27,058 bases of DNA from an uncultured Bacteroidales bacterium (GCA_937892255.1 CALAUL010000041.1:1-27058), one strand, 5' to 3'; numbered from the stretch's first letter, positions 13,657 to 22,396 are shown. The notes: generated by a model from the letters alone, not told the origin. Translations and numbers: made by a program.

Positions 13657-15183
13657 GTGAACGCAGAATTATTTATCAAAGTTACTCAGGATGAGATATG
13701 TACTGCTTATACTGAGGACAAGAGGTTGGTAGAGCTGCGTAGAGAGAAACGAAGTACACAGTATGAGGTCGGTGATATATATATCGGTACGGTCCGTAAG
13801 ATTATGCCGGGACTCAATGCTGCATTTATAAATATAGGGTATGAGAAAGATGCATTTCTTCACTATCTTGATTTAGGACCTCAATATCGTACCCTACATA
13901 AGTTTCTCAAGCAGGTTATCTCTACCCCAAAACGTGCGCAGGCACAGTTGCCACGCGTGCGACGCGAAGAGGATATAGACAAGAACGGCTCTATTACAGA
14001 TGTTTTGCTTCCCGGTCAAGAGGTATTGGTGCAAATAGTGAAGGAACCTATTTCTACTAAGGGTCCTCGTTTGACATCAGAATTGTCTCTTGCCGGAAGA
14101 AATCTTGTTTTGATACCTTTTTCAGACAAGATTTCTGTTAGTAAAAAGATTAGATCGGCAGAGGAGCGCAATCGACTTAAAAAGTTGATGCAGAAATTTA
14201 AACCGAAAGACTTTGGCGTTATTATTCGTACTGTAGCGCAGAATATAGATGAGGCGGAACTCGAAGCAGAGTTTAACTCTCTGATGAAACGTTGGAACGA
14301 TTGTATTGTCAAAGCACGTGAAGTACGCCCTCCGGCTTTATGCTTAGGTGAATTGGATAGAGCAACGGCTATGTTGCGTGACTATCTTAACCCCGATTTT
14401 AATAGCATTTATGTCGATGATGAGGGGGTGTATGAAGAGATAAAGAATTACGTCAGTAAGATTGCACCGGATAGGGTGAATATCGTTAAATATTATAATG
14501 GTAATGTTCCTATCTATGATAATTTCAATTTAGAGAAACAGATCAAGCAGTCGTGTGGTAGGACCGTTTCGTTTAAGAGTGGTGCTTATCTTATTATTGA
14601 GTCGACTGAAGCGCTGAATGTTATTGACGTAAACAGCGGTAATCGTTCTAAGACGACCGCAAATCAAGAGAATAATGCCCTCGAAGTGAATCTTGCAGCC
14701 GCAGAAGAAATAGCAAGACAGCTCCGACTTCGAGATATGGGTGGTATTGTGGTCATTGACTTCATTGATATGCAGAGTAGTGAGAACAGAGTGAAACTCT
14801 ACGAACGTATGAAGGAGGCAATGGCGGCAGATAAGACAAAGCATAACATTTTGCCTTTGAGCAAGTTTGGTTTGATGCAGATAACACGTCAACGTGTTCG
14901 TCCTGTGATGTCTATTGATACTTCCGAAACTTGCCCTACTTGCTTGGGCAAGGGTAAGATTGAGACTTCCGTCAATGTGCCGGAGATGATGGAGAAAGCT
15001 ATTCACGAAGCTGTGTGTGACAGAACTAAGGGTGCTATTGTTGTGAGATGTCACCCTTATGTGAGTGCTTTTCTTCAGAAAGGTTTTCCTTCGAGATACC
15101 TTAAGTGGAAGTTTAAATATGGCTTACGTGTCAAATTGCAGCCTACGGCGGCTCTTGGCATGGTAGAATTTGAGGTGAAATAG
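13657..15183 (+). CDS. rng: Ribonuclease G (Rne/Rng family endoribonuclease)
   Basis: The 508-residue protein most likely starts at GTG 13657 (NAELFIKVTQDEI...), since no ATG fits; a TTG six codons earlier is in frame. An N-terminal S1 domain (about 35-130) includes GDIYIGTVRKIMPGLNAAF and YEKDAFLHYLDLG, with a basic insert around 84-112. The catalytic DNase I-like core has VIDVNSG (Asp324) and VVIDFIDMQ (Asp368, Asp371), equivalent to Asp303 and Asp346 of RNase E. The CPTCLGKG motif is the zinc-link. It cleaves single-stranded RNA with 5' monophosphate preference in rRNA and mRNA processing. It has no long disordered scaffold tail, so it is of RNase G size. A strong terminator follows. Confidence 0.95.
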   Translation: MNAELFIKVTQDEICTAYTEDKRLVELRREKRSTQYEVGDIYIGTVRKIMPGLNAAFINIGYEKDAFLHYLDLGPQYRTLHKFLKQVISTPKRAQAQLPRVRREEDIDKNGSITDVLLPGQEVLVQIVKEPISTKGPRLTSELSLAGRNLVLIPFSDKISVSKKIRSAEERNRLKKLMQKFKPKDFGVIIRTVAQNIDEAELEAEFNSLMKRWNDCIVKAREVRPPALCLGELDRATAMLRDYLNPDFNSIYVDDEGVYEEIKNYVSKIAPDRVNIVKYYNGNVPIYDNFNLEKQIKQSCGRTVSFKSGAYLIIESTEALNVIDVNSGNRSKTTANQENNALEVNLAAAEEIARQLRLRDMGGIVVIDFIDMQSSENRVKLYERMKEAMAADKTKHNILPLSKFGLMQITRQRVRPVMSIDTSETCPTCLGKGKIETSVNVPEMMEKAIHEAVCDRTKGAIVVRCHPYVSAFLQKGFPSRYLKWKFKYGLRVKLQPTAALGMVEFEVK

Positions 15184-15235
15184 TAGGAAGTTGTGTCGAG
15201 TTATTCGCATAACTTCTAAGATAGTGAAAATATTG

Positions 15236-15270
15236 AGACCGCATGACTTTTTGTTGTGCGGTCTTTTTTT
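15236..15270 (+). terminator. Terminator of rng
   Basis: AGACCGCA (15236-15243) pairs with TGCGGTCT (15257-15264), and the following run of T extends to 15270. It is the best-formed terminator in the window. Confidence 0.9.
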
Positions 15271-15307
15271 GTGTTAGTGTATGGTATTTGTCTCTTTTGA
15301 GGGAGAG

Positions 15308-16231
15308 CTAAAAGTATTTTCCTGATGGGGAGAATAGGGAGTGGTCGCGGTTTCGTTTTTTGCCGAAGTAGACTGTGAGGTCAGCCATTGGCAGTATTTG
15401 CGCACGCGATTTGATGTTGTCATAGTTGGCAAAACTAGATATGAAGCCAAGTTTAAAACTCATTGTGCGAAAGATGAAAGCTTCGGCTTCAGCGTGTATT
15501 TCTGTGGTAAAGGCTTTGGAGTAGCTTCCTGAGTAGAGGAATAATCCTCCGTGTAGTACGAGCCAGTTGTTGATGACGCCATCTGCCCACAGTTTCATGC
15601 GAATCAGGTAGCCGAAGTCTCTTGTCGTTGCAGTTCTGTTGGCGAGGAAGTGGTAGCGAGGTTGTTGGAGGGCAGTGTCGCTGATGTTGATTCCAAAGTA
15701 TGTGCCTAAGCCGAAGGTGAATAGGAAATATGAGTCGCCTTTGGTACAGTTTAGGTCTCCTCTTTTGGCATAGGTGGCAAGGAATTCATGTCCTGTTTCT
15801 ATAACTATGGGTATGATATCTGTTGAGTCGGCGATCCATTTATAGCCTTTTTGTTGTGCTAATTTGTATCCGGTGTATGCTGTTTGGATATTGAATTTTG
15901 ACGATACATACCAATTGTGTAGAGGGTCGGTGTGCCACAGACGTTTGAGTGATAGTTGTGGTGATACGATATCGGCGGCAAGACGTGTCGATAGTTCCAT
16001 CTTGTTGGTGATGGCTATTCTTGATTCGGAGATGAGGCTTACATTTCCGGCTCCTTTATATGTGGTATATGCGGTTTCGGCATGGTATAGCAAGTCGTCT
16101 CGGGCGACAAGGGCTCTTGTGTCTATGGCATCGAGGTTTTGATTGAACCGTCCTTGATAGTCGGGGTCGTATTGTGCGATGGCATGAAGACAGCTGAGCA
16201 GTATTGCGACGACTAATAGTCTGAGTTTCAT
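15308..16231 (-). CDS. Exported outer-membrane-like protein, function unknown
   Basis: The 307-residue protein has a signal peptide (MKLRLLVVAILLSCLHAIAQ). The rest alternates polar and aromatic/hydrophobic residues, as in a small beta-barrel (WYVSSKFNIQTAYTGYKL, YFLFTFGLGTYFGIN, NWLVLHGGLFLYSGSYS, MSFKLGFISSFANY), and ends with PMADLTVYFGKKR and an aromatic C-terminal Phe. No enzymatic motif is seen. Its start overlaps the stop of the lytic transglycosylase gene by four bases (ATGA, 16228-16231), implying coupled translation and a shared role in the cell envelope. It is the last gene of the histidine kinase/LytTR operon. I do not recognise a named family. Confidence 0.7.
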   Translation of the reverse strand: MKLRLLVVAILLSCLHAIAQYDPDYQGRFNQNLDAIDTRALVARDDLLYHAETAYTTYKGAGNVSLISESRIAITNKMELSTRLAADIVSPQLSLKRLWHTDPLHNWYVSSKFNIQTAYTGYKLAQQKGYKWIADSTDIIPIVIETGHEFLATYAKRGDLNCTKGDSYFLFTFGLGTYFGINISDTALQQPRYHFLANRTATTRDFGYLIRMKLWADGVINNWLVLHGGLFLYSGSYSKAFTTEIHAEAEAFIFRTMSFKLGFISSFANYDNIKSRAQILPMADLTVYFGKKRNRDHSLFSPSGKYF

Positions 16232-17574
16232 TTTGCTACTTTTGCCAGGTGTGAGTATCTGTCGACTTTCGATTTGGGTACGTAGATGACGAGTTTTTGT
16301 CCTATGCGTATTATGTTACGTCGTATTCCGTTCCAATATTTCAAGTCGGAGAGTCGTACGTTAAATTTGCCAGCAATGCCACCCGGTACATCGCCTTCTT
16401 TCACGGTGTAGATGAGTTTTGCGCTGTTGGCGGGAGTGTAGTGGCCATATGTAGCTTCTGATATAGGTACTATCTTGTTGTCGGGGAAGTACTTTTGGCG
16501 GTTGAAGGCGTATATAGAGTCTTCGTTTTGAGCGAAGGCGAAAGAGACTTCAACGGGCAATGACAAAGGGTGAGTCTTAGGTGCTGTTGCCGGGACGACA
16601 TCATGACGATATTGCGGGTTGAGGTCTCGAATGAGTTCTATTGGTAGATTAAGCATCTTTGATACTTGCTCGAAGTGCAGAGGTCTGTTGACCATTATGG
16701 TGTCGGAGGCGATTGGAAGATTAGATGTTGTGGGGTGCAGATTGTGTTCTGCCGCGTATGTCATGGCATAGCTCGCGGCAATAAAGGCAGGAACGTATCC
16801 TCGTGTCTCTCGTGGCAGGTGGTAGTATATTTTCCAGAAGTCGCGTTGTCCGCCAGAGCGAGCTATGGCTCTGTTGACATTTCCCGGTCCGCAGTTGTAG
16901 GCTGCAATGGTCAAATGCCAGTCTCCGTAGATGTTGTATAGTTCGCGCAAAAAGAGGGCAGCAGCTTTAGATGCTTTGACGGGGTCACGACGTTCGTCGA
17001 CGTACGATGTCACGTTGAGGTCGTAGCGTTTGCCGGTGTAGTACATAAACTGCCATAGGCCGGAAGCTCCTACGCGTGATAGTGCACGTGGGTTGAGTGC
17101 GCTCTCTATGATAGGGAGAAACTTGAGTTCTAAGGGCATGTCGTTGGCATCGAGTATCTCTTCAAATATCGGGAAGTAGTATTGAGATAGTCCTAACATC
17201 TTCTGTACTTGGTCGCGACGTTTGACGATGTATAGTTCGATGAACTTTTTGACCTGAGAGTTGTATGTCATGGGAATGGGCGACATCATAGCCGAAAGAC
17301 GCTTTACATATACAGAGTCGGGAACTCCGCTTATGATGCTGTCGGCAGAGGTCAATGAGTCGGGAACCAAGTCGTTAGAGACAATGGTGCGACTGCTGTA
17401 CCATGCTGTTATGAGGCTGTCGACCGTTGTCACGTTAAGGTTCTCTTCCGAGAAAGAGATGGAATCGGGTTCGGCAACGAAGATAGAATCTTCGTATGAT
17501 TCTTGCGCTACGATAGTTGTAGATACACTTATTATGAGTGTTATCAAGGATATTTTGAGGTTGCTACTTGTCAT
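16228..17574 (-). CDS. MltD-type lytic transglycosylase with LysM
   Basis: The 448-residue periplasmic enzyme cleaves the glycan strands of peptidoglycan to give 1,6-anhydro-muropeptides. It has a signal peptide (about 1-23), a Ser/Asp-rich linker (about 30-95), and an SLT goose-lysozyme-like domain (about 130-280) with the catalytic Glu157 in FLPIIESALNP, then GASGLWQFM and AAYNCGPGNVNRA. A C-terminal LysM domain (388-432, YTVKEGDVPGGIAGKFNV...LSDLKYWNG...) binds the glycan. A degenerate LysM-like segment lies around 295-345. It lies 22 bases after the LytTR regulator gene and overlaps the outer-membrane protein gene, so it is a likely target or output of that two-component system; that is inference from position. 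Confidence 0.92.
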   Translation of the reverse strand: MTSSNLKISLITLIISVSTTIVAQESYEDSIFVAEPDSISFSEENLNVTTVDSLITAWYSSRTIVSNDLVPDSLTSADSIISGVPDSVYVKRLSAMMSPIPMTYNSQVKKFIELYIVKRRDQVQKMLGLSQYYFPIFEEILDANDMPLELKFLPIIESALNPRALSRVGASGLWQFMYYTGKRYDLNVTSYVDERRDPVKASKAAALFLRELYNIYGDWHLTIAAYNCGPGNVNRAIARSGGQRDFWKIYYHLPRETRGYVPAFIAASYAMTYAAEHNLHPTTSNLPIASDTIMVNRPLHFEQVSKMLNLPIELIRDLNPQYRHDVVPATAPKTHPLSLPVEVSFAFAQNEDSIYAFNRQKYFPDNKIVPISEATYGHYTPANSAKLIYTVKEGDVPGGIAGKFNVRLSDLKYWNGIRRNIIRIGQKLVIYVPKSKVDRYSHLAKVAK

Positions 17575-17596
17575 GGTTTCAATATTTGTTGATAAT

Positions 17597-18349
17597 TTAG
17601 TTTTCGAAAAGAGCTTTTTGCACTATGTCTTTGTATGATTTGCCGATGGGAATATATGATTGTACTCCTTCTATTTTAAGCTGACTTCCATAGAGAGCTT
17701 TTATTTTATCTATGCGGACGATGTATGATTTGTGGATACGCATGAACATATTCGTCGGGAGTGTGGCTTCGAGGTTTCGCAGAGATTCGAGAGTTATCAC
17801 TTTTTCACCGTTTTCACAGAAGATGGTCACATATTCGCGTAAGCCTTCTATGTAAATTATGGAGTTGTATTTTATGCGGTGTATCTTGTGGTCGGCTTTT
17901 ACCAGCATGAGGTCTTTCATGTGAGAGACTTCTTCTTCGATGGGGTTACTACTGACCTGAAATGGTTGTTGTGTTTGTTGAGGTGCCAATCGCAACATGG
18001 CTTTTCCGACAGCCTGCATGAAACGGTCGAAGGAGAAGGGTTTGAGCAGGTAGTCGAGGACGTCGAGTTGATAGCTCTCTATGGCATACTCTGAATATGC
18101 GGTAGTGAAGACAACAAGAGGTTTGTGTGTGAGCATTTTCAAGAAGTTGACGCCTGTGATATCCGGCATTTGAATGTCAAGAAACATGAGGTCTATTCCT
18201 CCGTTTTGTATCACGGGCAAGGCTTCCAATCCGGACTTGAAGTTGCCTACAAGTTCAAGATTTGGAACTTTCTCAATGAATTCTTTTAGTAGTATGCGAG
18301 CCGGAAACTCGTCGTCTACTATTATACACTTAATCTTTTCTGTTGTCAT
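17597..18349 (-). CDS. LytTR-family response regulator
   Basis: The 250-residue protein has an N-terminal receiver domain (5-120) with Asp12/Asp13, phospho-acceptor Asp58 (FLDIQMPDITG), Thr83 and Lys103 (LLKPF). The C-terminal LytTR DNA-binding domain (about 150-250) contains DHKIHRIKYNSIIYIEGLREYVTI, MRIHKSYIVRIDKI and YIPIGKSYKD. It should bind direct repeats in promoters as a dimer after phosphorylation by the adjacent kinase, whose gene ends 23 bases upstream. The pair is of the LytS/LytR (AlgZ/AlgR-like) type common in Bacteroidetes. Target genes are unknown, but the downstream transglycosylase makes cell-wall remodelling a reasonable guess. Confidence 0.95.
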   Translation of the reverse strand: MTTEKIKCIIVDDEFPARILLKEFIEKVPNLELVGNFKSGLEALPVIQNGGIDLMFLDIQMPDITGVNFLKMLTHKPLVVFTTAYSEYAIESYQLDVLDYLLKPFSFDRFMQAVGKAMLRLAPQQTQQPFQVSSNPIEEEVSHMKDLMLVKADHKIHRIKYNSIIYIEGLREYVTIFCENGEKVITLESLRNLEATLPTNMFMRIHKSYIVRIDKIKALYGSQLKIEGVQSYIPIGKSYKDIVQKALFEN

Positions 18350-18372
18350 GGCTCAAGATTTTATGGCGTTTT

Positions 18373-19362
18373 CTATCCTGCGAAGGTATCAATTTTCATG
18401 AAAATACTAAAAGCATTTTCTGTGGTTTCTATATTTAACTCGTAGCGATTGGGGTAGAGGATATCTAATCTCTTGCGAACATTTTCTACTCCTATGCCTC
18501 CTACGACATCTTTGTTTATGGTGATGGCCGGCAGTGAGTTTTTTACTTTGAATATAAGTATAGGACCAAGTGTTTTTATTTCGACTTGCAACCAACCTTT
18601 TTTTGTGTTTTCGATGTTGCCGTGTTTGAAGCTGTTCTCGATGAACGGTATCATGAGCATTGGCTCGATAAGGAGTTCGTTGTTGCAGTTTGAGGTGTCG
18701 AGTTTGATGTTGGGTTCGCTATCCATTTTGAGCTTCTGAAACTCTATGAAGTTGATGATGTAGTCTATCTCTCTGCTTACTTTGACTTTCTGGCTTTCGC
18801 TGTCGTAGAGTGTGAAGCGGAGCATGTCGGATAGCTTGAGTATCATGTCTGGAGTACGATCCGATTTTATTACAGAGAGTGCGTAAATGTTGTTGAGGGC
18901 GTTGAAGAGAAAGTGTGGATTTATTTGAGATTTGAGGAATTTCATCTCAAATTCGATGTTCTGATGGGTGAGGTCGATTTCTCTCTTGCGAGCTTTTTTG
19001 TCGGCGTCTAAGTATCCGAGTGTGGTGCTGACAAAGAGCATTCCCAATACGGGTAATATCCATTCGACTATAGAGTCGGCAAGTGGTATGTCAAAAAGTG
19101 TGTTGTCAATAAGGCATACGATGCTTATTATGCTTGTTGCAGCCAATAGTGTATAGCCGAGGTAGTGCAACAACTTGTTTTGAAACAAGAACTTTGGTAA
19201 TAGCCATAGAACGTTGATGTAGAATACTGCGGCACTTACCGATAGTGTCTTTAGTATTATGGTTATTACGTCGGCTTCGTGTTTGAATAACAAGGGCCCT
19301 ATATTTATAAGGCTGAAGCTTATCCAAACGGCTAAATGAACAGTTTTTGTGCTTAGTTTCAT
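18373..19362 (-). CDS. LytS-like sensor histidine kinase (His_kinase family)
   Basis: The 329-residue membrane kinase has four predicted transmembrane helices (about 7-27, 33-55, 66-86 and 100-118) and no sizeable extracellular domain, so the signal is probably sensed in or near the membrane. The His_kinase box is LKSQINPHFLFNALNNIY with His150. The ATPase part has PFIENSFKHG (N box) and GGIGVENVRKRL (G box) and is short, as usual for this class. It is first in the kinase, regulator, transglycosylase, outer-membrane-protein order. No TAnnTTTG is seen in the 96 bases before it, which are taken up by the Kelch gene's terminator. Confidence 0.94.
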   Translation of the reverse strand: MKLSTKTVHLAVWISFSLINIGPLLFKHEADVITIILKTLSVSAAVFYINVLWLLPKFLFQNKLLHYLGYTLLAATSIISIVCLIDNTLFDIPLADSIVEWILPVLGMLFVSTTLGYLDADKKARKREIDLTHQNIEFEMKFLKSQINPHFLFNALNNIYALSVIKSDRTPDMILKLSDMLRFTLYDSESQKVKVSREIDYIINFIEFQKLKMDSEPNIKLDTSNCNNELLIEPMLMIPFIENSFKHGNIENTKKGWLQVEIKTLGPILIFKVKNSLPAITINKDVVGGIGVENVRKRLDILYPNRYELNIETTENAFSIFMKIDTFAG

Positions 19363-19385
19363 CTTCGATTTATTGTGTCAGGGGT

Positions 19386-19437
19386 AAAAAAATCCCTCCG
19401 CTAACTCGTTAGCGATGCCAATAAGTGATGCGGAGGG
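19386..19437 (-). terminator. Terminator between Kelch gene and histidine kinase (nested hairpins)
   Basis: On the minus strand CCCTCCGC (19437-19430) pairs with GCGGAGGG (19401-19394), followed by ATTTTTTTA. Inside it lies a second perfect hairpin, CGCTAA-CGAG-TTAGCG (19414-19399). The two share the bases at 19399-19401, so they cannot both form fully. Confidence 0.75.
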
Positions 19438-19458
19438 TATCTTTTTCTGTGTTGCTTC

Positions 19459-20631
19459 TTAGTCTTTATCTTCGTACCATTCGTATGGGTCGAAGCTCCA
19501 TATGTCAGAGTAGAAGTTACCTCCCGAACCTGTGATGTTGATGTCGCTTGTAGTTCCGGTCGTTACAAATGGTTTTGTCAAACCGTCTCCCATGTCGAGT
19601 GTGAATGCTACAGCAAACTTACGTTGGTTGCCCTCGAAGCTTGTCTTCTGTACCCAATAGTCATTAGCAAGGTCGTATTCCCATGTTGCATTGCCTGCGT
19701 AGCCTGCGCCACCTGTTGTGATATACGCTTTGCCCAACTCAGGAATTACAAATGCTACGCCTCCGTAAGATGCTAGTGTATAGTCATCGTCAAATTCGAA
19801 GTCGGTACGGTCACTGATACGATGCAATGCCTTGTTGTCCCATTTGTTAGTAGCTGGGTCGTATACCTCAAACCAGTCTACAACTCCGTTGTTGACACCA
19901 CCTACAACGTATCCTTTGCCGTTGTGAACGAAGGCCATAGCCTGTGCTCGTGGCTTACCGATAGAGCTGATTGGTGTCCAATTTTTGCCATCGAATTTAT
20001 AGAAGTCAGAGAGTATGTTGTCGTCATAGTCTTCTCCTGTGCCTACGTAAGCTACATTGTCTATCACAAAGGCTACAGCATAACGACATGAGTCGCCCGG
20101 ATAATCTGCAATTTTCCTCCAGCTTCCAGTCTGCTTGATGTTGGCTAATGTGGTGTCGGCAATAGACGGATAGTCGCTTGCGTTTGGAGTGCCGGCAGGA
20201 TCAAACTCCCAAAAGTCCTTCAAGTAGTTTGTTCCGTCATAGCCCAAACCAACGTATCCCTTGCCGTTGATAGAAAATGCTACTGCGCCATTACGCGGAG
20301 CTGCGGCATCAGGCATTGATGTGATGCCTTCCATGGTGCGGTCCCAACGTGGTGTCCATGACATAGAGCCGTTTTTAACCTCACACTTGTAGAAGTCGCG
20401 GTAACGTTCTTTTTCTTCTGTTTTGTTGGTATTGGCTCCGGTGCCTACATAGGCCGTGTTGCCGATTTGGAAGCATACAGCACCGCCTCGACGTGTCCCG
20501 GGAAAGTCTATACCTTCTTCTACCCAGTTGCCCAATAAATCTACGTTGTCTTCATCCTCACAACTAACAATACTTAGCGAGGCTGCTGCAAATAGCGCCC
20601 AAAGAGAATAGTACAAAGTTCTTCTTTTCAT
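19459..20631 (-). CDS. Kelch-repeat surface lipoprotein
   Basis: The 390-residue protein has a lipoprotein signal peptide with lipobox IVSC (Cys24), followed by the acidic EDEDN. Acidic residues directly after the cysteine are the known surface-export (LES-like) signal in Bacteroidetes lipoproteins, so cell-surface location is likely. The mature part has six Kelch-type blades (AVCFQIGNTAYVGTG; AVAFSINGKGYVGLG; AVAFVIDNVAYVGTG; AMAFVHNGKGYVVGG; GVAFVIPELGKAYITTGG; AVAFTLD...PFVTTG), each ending in a D-x-W/Y-x-F/YDP-like strand, hence a six-bladed propeller. No catalytic residues are evident, so a binding or adhesion role is guessed. It is divergent from panB, with a -7 box at 20655-20662. Confidence 0.88.
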   Translation of the reverse strand: MKRRTLYYSLWALFAAASLSIVSCEDEDNVDLLGNWVEEGIDFPGTRRGGAVCFQIGNTAYVGTGANTNKTEEKERYRDFYKCEVKNGSMSWTPRWDRTMEGITSMPDAAAPRNGAVAFSINGKGYVGLGYDGTNYLKDFWEFDPAGTPNASDYPSIADTTLANIKQTGSWRKIADYPGDSCRYAVAFVIDNVAYVGTGEDYDDNILSDFYKFDGKNWTPISSIGKPRAQAMAFVHNGKGYVVGGVNNGVVDWFEVYDPATNKWDNKALHRISDRTDFEFDDDYTLASYGGVAFVIPELGKAYITTGGAGYAGNATWEYDLANDYWVQKTSFEGNQRKFAVAFTLDMGDGLTKPFVTTGTTSDINITGSGGNFYSDIWSFDPYEWYEDKD

Positions 20632-20654
20632 TCTTAACTATATTTTTAATCGCA

Positions 20655-20662
20655 CAAAACTA
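20655..20662 (-). promoter_or_regulatory. -7 promoter element of Kelch gene
   Basis: The minus strand reads TAGTTTTG, which fits TAnnTTTG, 23 bases before the start codon. The candidate -33 TTG is about 25 bp upstream, longer than usual. Confidence 0.45.
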
Positions 20663-20737
20663 ATTCGTATTAATTATTGCTTCTAAACAATTCAACAAAA
20701 GTACAGCTTTTTTATATAAAAATATAGTTTCTATCCT

Positions 20738-20745
20738 TAAATTTG
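20738..20745 (+). promoter_or_regulatory. -7 promoter element of panB
   Basis: TAAATTTG fits TAnnTTTG and lies 24 bases before the panB ATG. Upstream is an A/T-rich tract without a clear TTTG. Confidence 0.6.
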
Positions 20746-20769
20746 CACCATAAAATAAAATATTGCATT

Positions 20770-21591
20770 ATGTCAGTAGCAACAGATACAAAATCGAAGA
20801 AGGTAACTACCTATGTCTTTGGTGAAATGAAGCAACGTGGAGAGAAGATTTCTATGCTCACTTCGTATGACTATTCTTTGGCTAAAATTGTTGATGGAGC
20901 GGGCGTAGACGCTATCCTTGTGGGTGATTCCGCCTCTAATGTTATGGCCGGTTGGGAGACTACTCTCCCTATTACTCTCGATCAGATGATATATCACGGA
21001 GCCTCGGTGGTTCGTGCGGTGAAACGTGCGTTGGTCGTTGTCGATTTGCCTTTTGGTACTTATCAAGGTAATTCGAAGGAGGCTCTTAGTTCGGCCATTC
21101 GTATCATGAAGGAGACGGGTGCCGATGCCATAAAAATAGAGGGTGGGAGCGAAATACTTGAGTCTGTTGAGCGTATCCTCTCTGCCGGTATACCTGTTAT
21201 GGGACATTTGGGCCTTACTCCGCAGTCAATACATAAATTTGGAACTTACACTGTGCGCGCCAAGAGTGCAGAGGAGGCTGATAAACTTCTTTCAGATGCG
21301 CTCTCGCTCGAAAAGGCAGGCTGTTTCGCTATTGTCTTGGAGAAAATTCCGGCTCAGCTTGCTACGAAAGTGGCTCACTCGGTAAAGATCCCAATTATTG
21401 GCATAGGCGCGGGTCACGGTGTTGACGGACAAGTATTGGTGTTGCATGACATGCTCGGTATTACAAACGAGTTCTCACCACGTTTCTTGCGTCGTTATCA
21501 TCATCTCTACGAGGAGATTTCCGGTGCTGTGGAGAACTATGTGAAAGATGTTAAGTCTGTTGATTTCCCTAACGAAAAAGAACAATACTAA
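20770..21591 (+). CDS. panB: 3-methyl-2-oxobutanoate hydroxymethyltransferase (PanB)
   Basis: The 273-residue enzyme transfers a hydroxymethyl group from 5,10-methylene-THF to alpha-ketoisovalerate, the first step of pantothenate synthesis. Family motifs are LTSYDYSLAK (30-39), ILVGDSASNV with metal ligand Asp53, VVVDLPFGTY with Asp92, AIKIEGG with Lys122 and Glu124, MGHLGLTPQS, and the catalytic Glu in IVLEKIPAQLA. I start at ATG 20770; the longer frame would begin inside the promoter's -7 box. The stop overlaps the next gene's start (TAATG), so the pseudouridine synthase is translationally coupled. No other pan genes are present. Confidence 0.97.
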   Translation: MSVATDTKSKKVTTYVFGEMKQRGEKISMLTSYDYSLAKIVDGAGVDAILVGDSASNVMAGWETTLPITLDQMIYHGASVVRAVKRALVVVDLPFGTYQGNSKEALSSAIRIMKETGADAIKIEGGSEILESVERILSAGIPVMGHLGLTPQSIHKFGTYTVRAKSAEEADKLLSDALSLEKAGCFAIVLEKIPAQLATKVAHSVKIPIIGIGAGHGVDGQVLVLHDMLGITNEFSPRFLRRYHHLYEEISGAVENYVKDVKSVDFPNEKEQY

Positions 21592-22268
21592 TGGAACTTG
21601 AAGTACTATACGAAGATAATCATATCATAGCAGTCAATAAGTCAAATTCGGATATTGTCCAAAGTGACAAGACCGGCGATGAGACATTGGCGGACAAAGT
21701 AAAGGCTTATATCAAGCATAAGTACAACAAGCCGGGAGATGTCTTCCTTGGCATCACACATCGTCTGGACCGACCTGTGAGCGGTGTCGTTGTTTTTGCA
21801 CGAACAAGCAAGGCTCTCGCTCGTATCAATCAGATGTTTGCCGACAAGGCGGTGAAGAAGATTTATTGGGCTATCGTCGGAGAACGTCCTCCGCAGATAG
21901 AGGAGGAACTGCACCATTATATAGGCAAGAACGAAGAGAAAAACCGAGCTCTCGTGTCTATTAAGCAACGTCCGGGCTATAAAGAGGCTGTCCTTTCGTA
22001 CCGTCTTATAGGGGGAACGCAGCATCTTAATCTGCTCGAAGTGGAACTTAAGACCGGGCGACATCATCAGATACGTGCACAGCTTGCTCGTATCGGTTGC
22101 CCTATACGAGGCGATGTTAAGTATGGCTACAAACGTGGTAATGAGGGCGGAGGCATCAATCTTCATGCTCGCTCTGTGGAGTTTGTACATCCTGTATCGA
22201 AGGAACTTATAACCATAGTGGCTCCCGTGCCAAAGGGTAACGAATGGAAGGTTTTTGATTTGAAGTAG
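21591..22268 (+). CDS. RluA-family RNA pseudouridine synthase
   Basis: The 225-residue protein has the RluA catalytic motif GITHRLDRPVSG (54-65) with catalytic Asp60, then KIYWAIV and the ELKTGRHHQIRAQLA segment. It has no N-terminal S4 domain, so it is the short RluA/RluC-lacking-S4 kind. It isomerises specific uridines in rRNA or tRNA, and the exact site cannot be read from the sequence. It overlaps the panB stop by one base and is closed by a terminator 25 bases downstream. Confidence 0.93.
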   Translation: MELEVLYEDNHIIAVNKSNSDIVQSDKTGDETLADKVKAYIKHKYNKPGDVFLGITHRLDRPVSGVVVFARTSKALARINQMFADKAVKKIYWAIVGERPPQIEEELHHYIGKNEEKNRALVSIKQRPGYKEAVLSYRLIGGTQHLNLLEVELKTGRHHQIRAQLARIGCPIRGDVKYGYKRGNEGGGINLHARSVEFVHPVSKELITIVAPVPKGNEWKVFDLK

Positions 22269-22292
22269 GATTTTATTGTGATAGATGTTGAT

Positions 22293-22331
22293 GGAGACTC
22301 GCCTTAATGGATAACGGGTCTCTGTTTTTTT
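22293..22331 (+). terminator. Terminator of panB/pseudouridine synthase operon
   Basis: GGAGACTCG (22293-22301) pairs with CGGGTCTCT (22315-22323) over 9 bp including G-T wobbles, followed by a T run (22325-22331). Confidence 0.8.
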
Positions 22332-22396
22332 GTGTGTTTAGCAAGAACGTATTCGGAGTGCAGTCGGAGAAAGAACAGACTTGTGGTATTTTGATG

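Noticed and set aside
20743..20769. A longer panB starting at TTG 20743
   Set aside because: The extension begins inside the TAAATTTG -7 box and adds residues unlike the family; ATG 20770 fits PanB length.
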